Assembly (NCBI GenBank): GCA_015064385.1
Contig: SVSI01000001.1
Span: 1 to 64,000 of the forward strand
Length of the DNA: 64,000 nt
DNA from: Oscillospiraceae bacterium
GTDB lineage: Bacteria; Bacillota; Clostridia; Oscillospirales; CAG-272
Reading direction: 5' to 3'
Position numbers and translations under genes: made by a program. Positions within the stretch are counted from its first letter, which is position 1, and every line of letters begins with the position of its first letter. This document shows positions 15,884-23,952 of this stretch, in pieces. The notes beneath the pieces were generated by a model that was not told where the DNA came from, made no database searches, and worked only from the letters and a program-made list of their open reading frames with translations.

Positions 15884-16726
15884 ATGAGAATTCTTGATGT
15901 AAAAACGGTAGAGGATGCAGTTTGTGAGCTTTTTATAAAAGCAAACTCAACGCTCCCGTGTGACCTTGAAAGGGCGCTGGAGTGTGCACGTGATAGCGAA
16001 GATGAACCGCTTGTAAAAAAAGCGCTTGAGGTGATTACCGACAACCTTGGAGAAGCAAAAAAATATGATCTTCCGATCTGTCAGGACACGGGAATGGCGA
16101 TAGTTATGATAGAGCTCGGAAACGAGATACATATAAACGGCGACCTTGAAAAAGCAGTCAACGACGGCGTTAAAAGGGCGTACGTTGGCGGAAAACTGCG
16201 TCTTTCGGTCGTTTCCGATCCTCTTTTTGACCGAAAAAACACAGAAAGTAACACTCCCGCCATCATCTATACGAAGATCGTTTCGGGAGATAAGATAAAG
16301 ATCACCGCGCTTCCAAAGGGATTCGGAAGCGAAAACAAGAGTGCTGTTAAGATGTTTAACCCGTCGGCAACGCCCGACGATATCGTGGATTTCGTTACCG
16401 AAACGGTCGAGCGCGCAGGCAGTATGCCTTGCCCTCCGCTCGTTGTCGGAGTCGGCATCGGCGGCAGCTTTGACTATGCGGCTTTTCTTTCAAAAAAAGC
16501 GCTCGCAAGGGATATTTCCGAAAAAAATCCCGATCCGAGATACGCGGATCTTGAAGAAAAAATGCTAAAAAAAATCAACTTGCTTGGCATCGGAGTGCAG
16601 GGCTTTGGCGGAAAAACGACCGCCCTTGCGGTGAATATCGAACAGTATCCGACTCACATAGCGGGACTTCCCGTGGCAGTAAATATTTCCTGCCACGTAA
16701 CCAGACACGCGAGTGTAGAGATATGA
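15884..16726 (+). CDS. Class I fumarate hydratase / L-tartrate dehydratase alpha subunit
   Basis: 280 residues, normal for the alpha subunit. Cluster-binding Cys candidates are in PICQDTGM (near residue 66) and MPCPPLVVGVGIGGSFD; the C-terminal GFGGKTTALAVNIE and 'HIAGLPVAVNISCHV' are also diagnostic. The oxygen-sensitive 4Fe-4S enzyme interconverts fumarate and malate and normally needs a beta subunit encoded directly downstream. None is present: a terminator follows at once. Located 8 bases after divIC, probably read from the same transcript. Confidence 0.92.
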   Translation: MRILDVKTVEDAVCELFIKANSTLPCDLERALECARDSEDEPLVKKALEVITDNLGEAKKYDLPICQDTGMAIVMIELGNEIHINGDLEKAVNDGVKRAYVGGKLRLSVVSDPLFDRKNTESNTPAIIYTKIVSGDKIKITALPKGFGSENKSAVKMFNPSATPDDIVDFVTETVERAGSMPCPPLVVGVGIGGSFDYAAFLSKKALARDISEKNPDPRYADLEEKMLKKINLLGIGVQGFGGKTTALAVNIEQYPTHIAGLPVAVNISCHVTRHASVEI

Positions 16727-16758
16727 AAAAGATCGACGGATCTTCCGTCGATCTTTTT
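16726..16758. terminator. Terminator after the fumarase alpha gene
   Basis: 15-bp stem AAAAAGATCGACGGA / TCCGTCGATCTTTTT with a 3-base loop. It separates convergent genes and can act both ways. Confidence 0.92.
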
Positions 16759-16762
16759 GATT

Positions 16763-18739
16763 TTATATTGATACGGTGTACTCTTTTCCGTTTACGGAAA
16801 GAGTTATTTCTTTTTCGTCGTATCCCGTTATAACTATCTCGGGGATCTCGCTGCTTGGCGCGGGGTAGAGAACCGTTGCAAAAAGTGCGGTTTTACCGCG
16901 CTGTCCGAAGGTGATAAGAGGTGCGGGACGGTGATCCTTGTGGTGATCAAGCTCCGCCTTCCATCCGGCAAGCTCGGGCTCGGTCTGTCCGATGATCATT
17001 TTTGGCGAGTGCGAGGATATCATAGACAGCGTCGCTCCGCCGGGGTATTCCACCTTGACGGACCTGTCAAAGCATTCGACGCTCACCTCTTCAAGCTGGA
17101 AGCTCACCTCGTAAAAATGCTCTTTTTCATCCATCGTTTCAAAGAAGTCGAGCATAATAAAGAAGGGCTTGGCTTCACCGATTCCGTTTTTGACGAAGAT
17201 CACCTTTCGCGTGTGCTTTGCGTACGCATCTCCCGAAGCGTCTCTGGATTCGTCCTTGCTTCGCTTGTCCGCGCGGAAATTCGTTCCGTAGCCGAAATCG
17301 TAGTATCCCTCGAGCACTTCAAGGTCGCCGAGATCGGTATGTGTGAGACGGCCGAGCTTTGACGAGTCGATAAATCCGTAAACATCGTTCTTTGCAAAGC
17401 AGAGCTGGCCCATACCGTCAACGAGCCCCGTGTTGTGGGATCTTGTGGCAAGGATATATTCTCTCATTTTTGAGGTGTCGTAATGGAAAAATCCGGGATC
17501 GGTGAGCATGGGCGTGCCGTATGCGTACATTTCAATGCTCAGACAACTTTCGTGAACGTGCCAGCCCGAATTGTAATTTGCACCTCCGCCGTCCATAAAG
17601 AGCCACATTCCGTCTTTTGTCCAGTCTGATCGGAGAGCAGCAAATCCCGAATACGGTAAAAGCTGTGACGTCCCTGCAGGAGCAGTTCCTTCTTTGCGTT
17701 CACTTGCAAAATATTTTAGCTCACTATCGTTGGGAAAATATTTCAGACCGCGCTTTGCCATATCAATACAGCAAGTGGGGTGACAGTCGTTCGGCTCGGG
17801 AAGCATAAAATCGGGTCTCGACGTAAGGCAGTACATCTTGCACATCTTCAGTACTCCGGTGCGAAGCTCCTCGGGCACGTCCTTGCCGTACAGCTTAAGC
17901 AGATCGATGGCAAAGCAGAATCCATCGACGACGTGCTCCTGATAAGAGAACGAGCGGTCGGTCGCGACTCCGTCGGGATATACCTGAACGGACAGCTCGG
18001 AAATAAATCTTTTGACTGCGTGGTCGTACCAAAGCTGCGCGTCCTTAAAGAAAGGGTATAGTACAGCCGTTGACAGAATTCCCCGAAGCTCGGTTATCAG
18101 CCAGTTGCGGTTGGCAAAAGATCTTCTGAGGTGGTCTGCCTGCTCCCAGATCGAAATAAATATTTTAGTCCACAATTCGTCCGAAAATGCGGGAGAATTT
18201 GTGAAAACGTGAATGAAATAAGGCCAAGAATTCCAGAGGCGCTGTCCCGTTTCGAGCGTGCGGTAGCAGGGAATATTACCCTTTTCGGGGCACTCTACCT
18301 GCTCTATCCAAGAGGAAACGATCTCGGATGCGCGCCTTGCGTATTTTTCGTCCCCGCTCTTTCTGTAAGCGTTTCCGAGGAAAACGAGCTCGCCGTGATA
18401 CTGGAGGTGAAATACCCATTCAACGTAGCCGTTCGGCATTGCGTTAAAGTCCCACTTTATCTTTCCCTCGGGAAACTGATATACGTATCCGACGGGCGCA
18501 ACGTATCCGTCAAGGATCATTTCCGTCCACGTTTCGTCGTCATACTCGTATTGTTCTCTGAACGTTGGGGCGGGCATTTGAAGCTTTAGCTCGGGGCGCA
18601 GAGCGCCTTTCATATAGGATACGAAGGTCTTGCGCGCACTATCTGTGTCGCCGCGCTCGTAAAGATCTGCCGCGCACTTCATTTCTTTTATGGATGTGTC
18701 CAGCTTATTTAGAAAAAAATCTCTTTCGGAAAGACGCAT
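16763..18739 (-). CDS. Heparinase II/III-family polysaccharide lyase, apparently cytoplasmic
   Basis: 658 residues. An N-terminal alpha/alpha toroid (about 60-370) contains NRNWLITELRG and YQEHVVDGF; the C-terminal beta-sheet region begins with GGGANYNSGWHVHESCLSIEM and the TDPGFFHYD strand, matching the heparinase II/III fold where the His and Tyr are catalytic. These enzymes cleave uronic-acid polysaccharides by beta-elimination. No signal peptide is visible, so it likely acts on imported oligosaccharides. It stands alone with its own promoter (18788-18816) and an AGGAGGAG ribosome site. Exact substrate (heparan, alginate or other uronan) cannot be told. Confidence 0.85.
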   Translation of the reverse strand: MRLSERDFFLNKLDTSIKEMKCAADLYERGDTDSARKTFVSYMKGALRPELKLQMPAPTFREQYEYDDETWTEMILDGYVAPVGYVYQFPEGKIKWDFNAMPNGYVEWVFHLQYHGELVFLGNAYRKSGDEKYARRASEIVSSWIEQVECPEKGNIPCYRTLETGQRLWNSWPYFIHVFTNSPAFSDELWTKIFISIWEQADHLRRSFANRNWLITELRGILSTAVLYPFFKDAQLWYDHAVKRFISELSVQVYPDGVATDRSFSYQEHVVDGFCFAIDLLKLYGKDVPEELRTGVLKMCKMYCLTSRPDFMLPEPNDCHPTCCIDMAKRGLKYFPNDSELKYFASERKEGTAPAGTSQLLPYSGFAALRSDWTKDGMWLFMDGGGANYNSGWHVHESCLSIEMYAYGTPMLTDPGFFHYDTSKMREYILATRSHNTGLVDGMGQLCFAKNDVYGFIDSSKLGRLTHTDLGDLEVLEGYYDFGYGTNFRADKRSKDESRDASGDAYAKHTRKVIFVKNGIGEAKPFFIMLDFFETMDEKEHFYEVSFQLEEVSVECFDRSVKVEYPGGATLSMISSHSPKMIIGQTEPELAGWKAELDHHKDHRPAPLITFGQRGKTALFATVLYPAPSSEIPEIVITGYDEKEITLSVNGKEYTVSI

Positions 18740-18787
18740 AGTGAAAACTCCTCCTGAGTAGTGATGCAGCTTTGCCGCTTACCTTGG

Positions 18788-18816
18788 ATTCTAGCACATA
18801 CAGATGCAAAAGTCAA
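18788..18816 (-). promoter_or_regulatory. Promoter of the heparinase-like gene
   Basis: Minus strand: -35 TTGACT (18811-18816), 17-bp spacer, -10 TAGAAT (18788-18793). Confidence 0.7.
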
Positions 18817-18830
18817 TAGTAAAAGATAAA

Positions 18831-18859
18831 AAACGAGCCACCTCGCGGGTGGCTCGTTT
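18831..18859 (-). terminator. Terminator of the phosphohexomutase operon
   Basis: Stem AAACGAGCCACC / GGTGGCTCGTTT with a run of T on the minus strand, 13 bases beyond the gene's stop. Confidence 0.9.
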
Positions 18860-18871
18860 GAATTTCGCTTC

Positions 18872-20596
18872 TTATTTCCAAAGCTTTATTGCTTCGGCAC
18901 ACGCGAGCATAAGCTCCTCGCACTCCTTTGCCGAATTCCCGTTGAGAAGGAAATAAAGCTTGACCTTGGGCTCGGTTCCCGAGGGACGAACGACTACTAC
19001 GTTGTTGTCCTCAAGCTCAAAATATACAACGTCGGATGCAGGAAGTCCGGTTCCTGTGACCTTGCCCGTAGCGATCTCGGTGACTGTCTCTGCAAGATAG
19101 TCGCGGACGGCGAGTACCTTTTTACCGCCGATCTCGGCAGGGATGTTCGAGCGGATATTTTTCATAAAGCCGCTCATACGCTCTGCGGCGTCAAAGCCGT
19201 CGAATACGAGATTCACCGTTTTTTCGTTGTAATAGCCGTACTTTTCATACATTGCAATGAGTGCGTCGTACAGTGACATTCCCTTTGCCTTGTAGTAAGC
19301 CGCCATTTCCACGATCAGCATTACTGCGACAACGCTGTCCTTGTCGCGAGCGTACGTGCCCTTGAGGTAGCCGTAGCTTTCCTCAAATCCGAAGAGATAG
19401 TGTCCATTGCCGATGTCGTCGTGATTTTTGATGACCTCACCAATGAACTTAAATCCGGTAAGAACGTTGAAAAGCTGTACGTTACTGCTCTCACAAATCT
19501 TCGTGCAGATCTCGCTGGTAACGATCGTCTTGACTGCGTAGGGCTCGGACGGCATAGTGTTCGTGTTTTTATACGCGGTAATGATATATTCAAGAAGAAG
19601 TGCGCCGATCTGGTTGCCGGTCATAGGCACGAAAGATCCGTCGCGGCGGCGTACCATTACGCCCGCGCGGTCGGCGTCGGGGTCGGTACCGATAACGAGG
19701 TCGCTGTCAACCTTTTTGGCGAGAGCAGTTCCGAGCTCGAGTGCTGCGGGATGCTCGGGATTGGGGGAGATGACCGACGGGAAATTTCCGTCAAGCACCA
19801 TCTGCTCGTAAACGGTGTAAAGGTGCTTCAGCCCGCAAAGGCGAAGGACCTCGGGCACGAGGCGGTAGCCCGCACCGTGAAGGGGAGTGTAAACTACGCG
19901 AAGATCGTCCGCGACTGCTCTTACTGCGTTTTTGTCAACCGCCTGCGCGGTGACGTTTTTGATATATTCGTCGTCAATTACAGTCCCGACTATCTCAATA
20001 AGTCCGGACTCGACGGCTTTATCGAAGTCGATACGCTTTACGCCGTTGAAAATATCGGTTTCGCTGATAGATTCGGATACTACTTTCGCGTGCTCGGGCG
20101 GAAGCTGTGCGCCGTCTTCCCAGTACGCCTTGTATCCGTTATATTCCTTGGGGTTGTGCGATGCCGTGACGTTTACGCCGCCGATACATCCGAGATGACG
20201 GATAGCAAAGGAGAGAACGGGCGTGGGACGGAGCGACTCGAAGAAATAGGTCTTGATTCCGTTTGCGGCAAAGACCTCTGCCGCTACCCTTGAGAAGAGA
20301 ACCGAGTTATTGCGGCTGTCGTACGCGATAACAACTCCGCGCTTTGCTGCCTCCGTACCCTCTCTGTTTATAAGATTTGCAAAGCCCTGCGAAGCGTGCG
20401 CTACCGTGTGGACGTTCATCGCGTTCGTTCCTGCGAGCATCTTGCCGCGCAGACCTGCCGTTCCGAAGCTGAGATAGCTCGAAAAACGGTATTTTATCTC
20501 GTCCTCGCAGTTGCTGATTGCGATAAGCTCGTCTTTGAGCTCCTGCGATACACTCTTTTCAGTAAGCCAGCGGTTGTAGTTTTCTTTGTAGTTCAT
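18872..20596 (-). CDS. Phospho-sugar mutase (phosphoglucomutase/phosphomannomutase family)
   Basis: 574 residues from ATG 20596 (MNYKENYNRWL), preferred over the longer frame because homologues begin here and AAAGGA lies upstream. Signatures: FGTAGLRG (44-51), active-site phosphoserine TASHNP (Ser146), metal loop GTDPDADR and the phosphate-binding RPSGTEPKVK near the C-terminus. It interconverts hexose 1- and 6-phosphates (most likely glucose; alternatively mannose or deoxyribose phosphate), linking glycolysis to glycan precursors. The size of about 570 matches the PgcA-like alpha-phosphoglucomutases. Last gene after nrdR and the TSCPD gene. Confidence 0.93.
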   Translation of the reverse strand: MNYKENYNRWLTEKSVSQELKDELIAISNCEDEIKYRFSSYLSFGTAGLRGKMLAGTNAMNVHTVAHASQGFANLINREGTEAAKRGVVIAYDSRNNSVLFSRVAAEVFAANGIKTYFFESLRPTPVLSFAIRHLGCIGGVNVTASHNPKEYNGYKAYWEDGAQLPPEHAKVVSESISETDIFNGVKRIDFDKAVESGLIEIVGTVIDDEYIKNVTAQAVDKNAVRAVADDLRVVYTPLHGAGYRLVPEVLRLCGLKHLYTVYEQMVLDGNFPSVISPNPEHPAALELGTALAKKVDSDLVIGTDPDADRAGVMVRRRDGSFVPMTGNQIGALLLEYIITAYKNTNTMPSEPYAVKTIVTSEICTKICESSNVQLFNVLTGFKFIGEVIKNHDDIGNGHYLFGFEESYGYLKGTYARDKDSVVAVMLIVEMAAYYKAKGMSLYDALIAMYEKYGYYNEKTVNLVFDGFDAAERMSGFMKNIRSNIPAEIGGKKVLAVRDYLAETVTEIATGKVTGTGLPASDVVYFELEDNNVVVVRPSGTEPKVKLYFLLNGNSAKECEELMLACAEAIKLWK

Positions 20597-20646
20597 TTGC
20601 GTTAATTTCCTTTGTTTTTGCTGTTTTGCCTTTTGTATGTGGGTTG

Positions 20647-20904
20647 TTAATTGTTTTCCTTGATCTTTTTGAGCGCCTCGGCAAGCTGATCGGGGCAGGA
20701 CGTATTCTTGAACCCGCATCTTATGCCCGAAAGACGGCTGATCGCTTCGTCAACTGCCATTCCCTTGACGAGTGCGGCTACACCTTGAGTGTTTCCGTGG
20801 CATCCGCCGAGAAAACGAACCTCGTCAATTATACCGTCCGTGACGCTTATATTTATTTCGCGCGAGCAAACGCCTCGCGTTTTATACGAAATGTTCTTGG
20901 TCAT
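20647..20904 (-). CDS. TSCPD-domain protein (TIGR03905 type)
   Basis: 85 residues, nearly all TSCPD domain: GVCSREINISV, FLGGCHGNTQGV, GIRCGFKNTSCPDQLAEAL. Four Cys could bind a metal. The same domain occurs at the C-terminus of vitamin-B12-dependent ribonucleotide reductases, and the gene lies 14 bases after nrdR, the repressor of ribonucleotide reductase genes, so a link to deoxynucleotide metabolism is reasonable but unproven. Confidence 0.9.
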   Translation of the reverse strand: MTKNISYKTRGVCSREINISVTDGIIDEVRFLGGCHGNTQGVAALVKGMAVDEAISRLSGIRCGFKNTSCPDQLAEALKKIKENN

Positions 20905-20918
20905 AATATTTTATTCCT

Positions 20919-21368
20919 TTATTTCTTTATGAGTTCCTTTATTTCGCTCAGGAATGTGTCGATGTCCTTGAATTCGCGGTAAACGGACGCAAAACGGACG
21001 TACGAAACCTCGTCGAGTGCTTTCAGGTGCTTCATTACCATTTCGCCGATCTCGGTGGACGACACCTCGCCGCGCAGAGAGTTATAAAGCTCCTGCTCGA
21101 TAGTATCGACCAGCTCCTCGAGCTGGGGAATGGTTATGGGACGCTTGTAGCAGGATTTGATAAGTCCGCCAAGGAGCTTCTGCTTGTCGAAAATCTCTTT
21201 GGTTCCGTTTTTCTTGACTACGAAAATCGGAATAACCTCAACGACCTCGTAAGTGGTGAAACGGTGCTTGCAGGCAAGACACTCGCGGCGGCGGCGGATC
21301 GTTCCGCTCTCCGTCGGACGGGAGTCTATTACCTTACTGTCTTCGTGTGAACAAACGGGACATCTCAT
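20919..21368 (-). CDS. nrdR: Transcriptional repressor NrdR
   Basis: 149 residues from ATG 21368, where MRCPVC begins and AAAGGAA is well placed; the longer frame upstream is palindrome sequence. N-terminal zinc ribbon (CPVC...CLACKHRF) followed by the ATP-cone (VVKKNGTKEIFDKQKL...). NrdR senses ATP/dATP and represses ribonucleotide reductase operons by binding NrdR boxes. No nrd genes are in the window. First gene of the nrdR-TSCPD-mutase series. Confidence 0.97.
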   Translation of the reverse strand: MRCPVCSHEDSKVIDSRPTESGTIRRRRECLACKHRFTTYEVVEVIPIFVVKKNGTKEIFDKQKLLGGLIKSCYKRPITIPQLEELVDTIEQELYNSLRGEVSSTEIGEMVMKHLKALDEVSYVRFASVYREFKDIDTFLSEIKELIKK

Positions 21369-21405
21369 ATTTTGCGTTCCTTTCTTGCACTCTTCAAAAA
21401 CTTTA

Positions 21406-21490
21406 CTCAGAAAACCTTTTTGCAAAAAGGTTTTCTGAGACCTTTCCAAAAACTTTTTGCGAGACAACTTTTTGAAAAAAGTTTTCTCGC
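21406..21490. repeat. Two palindromic intergenic elements upstream of nrdR
   Basis: Hairpins 21406-21439 (CTCAGAAAACC.../GGTTTTCTGAG) and 21459-21490 (GCGAGAcAAC.../GTTtTCTCGC), flanked by CTTTCAAAAACTTTACTT-like sequence. Same family and arrangement as 9438-9602. Confidence 0.8.
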
Positions 21491-21642
21491 GCTCTTTCAA
21501 AAACTTTACTTAAAGAGACTGATCTTTTAATCACTTTGGTGTGTCACACCGAGTTTCATTCGTAGAAGCTGACCAAGGCGCGCCCAATTCCGCGCCGCGG
21601 AGGAGCGGGCATTGCTTATGGCAGTCAAGTGGCAGGTCTTGA

Positions 21643-22221
21643 TTAAACCGACCCTTTTGCTTTTTCGTAAATCTCTCTGCCGCCGAGCACGTTGATCGCA
21701 TCAACGAGCAGCTTTGACGAAATGTTTGATGGCAATCCGAGCGCCTTCGCAAGCTCTGCTCGCTTTTTTGAAGCGTCGTCCGTTCCCGAAAAGCCGTCCT
21801 CAAAGAGATCGGCGGTGCTGACGGGAGCGGAGATCTTTCTCTCGGCACTCGATTCAAACGGCGCAAAAAGCTCGCGCAGGAGCTCTGCCGAAATTCCCTC
21901 AACACCGAGCTTTCCTTCCTTGGACGGTTCGCTCTTTCGCCTTTCCTTTCCGAAAATTTCGGGAATATATAGGTGCTTACATCGGTTCTTTGGCAGTATA
22001 GAGCTAAGGTGTCTGCGAATGACCGTGCCTCCTCCGTCGCTGTCGCAAAGGATTATCGCGCCCTTTTTCTCGGCAAGCGCACGAAGAACGGTCTTTTTTT
22101 CTTCGTCCTTAAAAAGTCCGAATCCGTTGACCGAGATCACGGTAGCGTCGAGCAGGGAATCGAGCTTGATCTTGTCGTATTTTCCCTCGACGATAACGAT
22201 CTCGTCTATTTTTATTTTCAT
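21643..22221 (-). CDS. rnmV: Ribonuclease M5-like toprim protein (DUF4093)
   Basis: 192 residues. Toprim domain with IVEGKYDKIKLDSL at the N-terminus and the acidic LCDSDGGG motif near residue 60; the C-terminal half (AELAKALGLPSNIS...LLVDAINVLGG) matches the DUF4093 region of RNase M5. RNase M5 makes the final cut of 5S rRNA precursors. It overlaps holA by one base (TAATG) and is the last gene of the recX-to-rnmV operon. Confidence 0.88.
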   Translation of the reverse strand: MKIKIDEIVIVEGKYDKIKLDSLLDATVISVNGFGLFKDEEKKTVLRALAEKKGAIILCDSDGGGTVIRRHLSSILPKNRCKHLYIPEIFGKERRKSEPSKEGKLGVEGISAELLRELFAPFESSAERKISAPVSTADLFEDGFSGTDDASKKRAELAKALGLPSNISSKLLVDAINVLGGREIYEKAKGSV

Positions 22222-23252
22222 TATATATTCCGCCTTCCCCCGAGAGAGAGTATCAGCATCTCTATGGCGGTGTACGGCTCAAGGCGTGATGTTTTAATCT
22301 TGACGTCGGTTTCCGAGCAAAGCGTAACCGCTCGTTCAAGTGCCGCAAGTCCCTTTTTTGACGCCGCGTTTATTCGGAGAGTTGCGGGATAAATATGCAT
22401 ACCCATTTTGTCTGCGACCTCTTGCGGGCTTTTTCCTGCATCCGTAAGGATACGCGCCGATAAAAGCTCGGAGCATATTCTCGAAACGGAGGACAAAACG
22501 TACTCCGGCTTTTCTTTGCGAAGCTTCATTTCGCCGAAAATACTGAGCGCAAGCGCGGTGTTTGAATCTATTATAGCGTTTGCAAAATCGAACGCTCCGT
22601 AAACGGTACTCGGGGAGCAGACCGCGTATATCATATCCTCTGATATAACGACTTTTCCGTTATATCTGGCATACGCGGAGACCTTTTCGATCTCGTTTGC
22701 AAGCACGAACATATCGTTCGTGCAGTAGTCAATAAGCTTTTTACATATCTGCGGATCTGCCGCACAGCCGTGAGAGGCAAAATGCTTTCCCGCCCAGCCG
22801 ATAAGCTTTTGGGGAGTTTGCTTTTCAAAATTTATAAGGTTTGCCGAGGCGGAAAACTTCTTGAAGTGTGCGCTCGGCTTTTTCTTCGTACCCTCCGAAA
22901 ACTCGTCGGGCTTTGCGTATATTATCAGAGTGTCCTCTGTGACGCTATCAAATGCATCCGAGAGCTCGTCGAGCTTTGAGTCGCTCATTGCGTTGTAGTC
23001 CACTCCCCAAAGCTCTATAAGGCGACCGCCCGCGCTTCCGAAAAGGGCGGTGCCGACAAGCTCGTCTCCGAGTCGCTCGATTTCGCCGTTTTCTATTTTT
23101 ACGTGATTGAATACCGCGTCGGTCTCGTCTGTTAAAATCGCGTTTCGTGCTCTTTCGAGATAACGCTGCTTAAGATATTCCTCTTCACCGTAAAACACGT
23201 AAACTCCGCCGAGTCCGTGTTTGATTTTTTCGTCAAGCTCTTTTACGGTCAT
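22221..23252 (-). CDS. holA: DNA polymerase III delta subunit
   Basis: 343 residues, normal for HolA. N-terminal VYVFYGEEEYLKQRY is the degenerate Walker region typical of the subunit, followed by the AAA+-like second domain and the all-helical collar-forming C-terminus (ALSIFGEMKLRKEKPEYVL). Delta is the wrench of the clamp loader that opens the beta sliding clamp. It starts 39 bases after pgsA and is translationally linked to the RNase M5 gene. Confidence 0.93.
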   Translation of the reverse strand: MTVKELDEKIKHGLGGVYVFYGEEEYLKQRYLERARNAILTDETDAVFNHVKIENGEIERLGDELVGTALFGSAGGRLIELWGVDYNAMSDSKLDELSDAFDSVTEDTLIIYAKPDEFSEGTKKKPSAHFKKFSASANLINFEKQTPQKLIGWAGKHFASHGCAADPQICKKLIDYCTNDMFVLANEIEKVSAYARYNGKVVISEDMIYAVCSPSTVYGAFDFANAIIDSNTALALSIFGEMKLRKEKPEYVLSSVSRICSELLSARILTDAGKSPQEVADKMGMHIYPATLRINAASKKGLAALERAVTLCSETDVKIKTSRLEPYTAIEMLILSLGGRRNI

Positions 23253-23291
23253 GGCAGAGACAGTCCTCCTTTTACGGATTTTTTCGTGATC

Positions 23292-23930
23292 TTACTCGCT
23301 TTTTCCCATAATCAGCGGGATATATTCCTTAAAATAGATAATTCCCGAGATAACGGTCATTGCCGCCATAGCGAACATCGAGGCGAAGGTGAGTATCCAG
23401 AGATCCCAAAGGATCGGCTCGATAAGAGCCACCAGAATGAACACCATCTGGAATACCGTCTTCATTTTACCTGCAAAGTTTGCCGCAAGCGCGTGTCCGC
23501 CCTTGTTTGAGAAGAGAAGACGCAAAGAGGTAACGGCTATCTCGCGGGTGAAGAATATAAATATCGCAAAAACCATACAGATCTCAAATATATACGGGAT
23601 GCCCTCGTCACCGCCCATAAAGGTGATAAGCGAGATCATAGCGCCGAAAACCAAGATCTTGTCGGCGAGAGGATCGAGAAACTTTCCGAAATCGGAAACG
23701 AGATTATATTTTCTTGCCATCTTTCCGTCTATCATATCGGTAAGGGAGATAAGACCGAAAAGGGCGGCGCCTACAAGGCGCATAATTATCTCGCAAAGCT
23801 CCATTTTCTCTCCGTAAGCTCCGCGCGGAGTAAATATGATAACTACCATAAATACGGGAACGAGCAGAGCTCTTATTACCGTGAGTATGTTAGGAACGTT
23901 TTCTTTTCTGAATATTTTCTTCTTTTCCAT
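23292..23930 (-). CDS. pgsA: CDP-diacylglycerol-glycerol-3-phosphate 3-phosphatidyltransferase
   Basis: 212 residues with about five membrane helices. The CDP-alcohol phosphotransferase signature is complete: DGKMARKYNLVSDFGKFLD followed by PLAD, with the expected Asp spacing. The enzyme makes phosphatidylglycerol phosphate, the first committed step to anionic phospholipids, in the cytoplasmic membrane. The order rimO-pgsA is common in Firmicutes; gap to rimO 22 bases. Confidence 0.95.
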   Translation of the reverse strand: MEKKKIFRKENVPNILTVIRALLVPVFMVVIIFTPRGAYGEKMELCEIIMRLVGAALFGLISLTDMIDGKMARKYNLVSDFGKFLDPLADKILVFGAMISLITFMGGDEGIPYIFEICMVFAIFIFFTREIAVTSLRLLFSNKGGHALAANFAGKMKTVFQMVFILVALIEPILWDLWILTFASMFAMAAMTVISGIIYFKEYIPLIMGKSE

Positions 23931-23952
23931 ATTTGTATTCCTCCAAGAAGCT

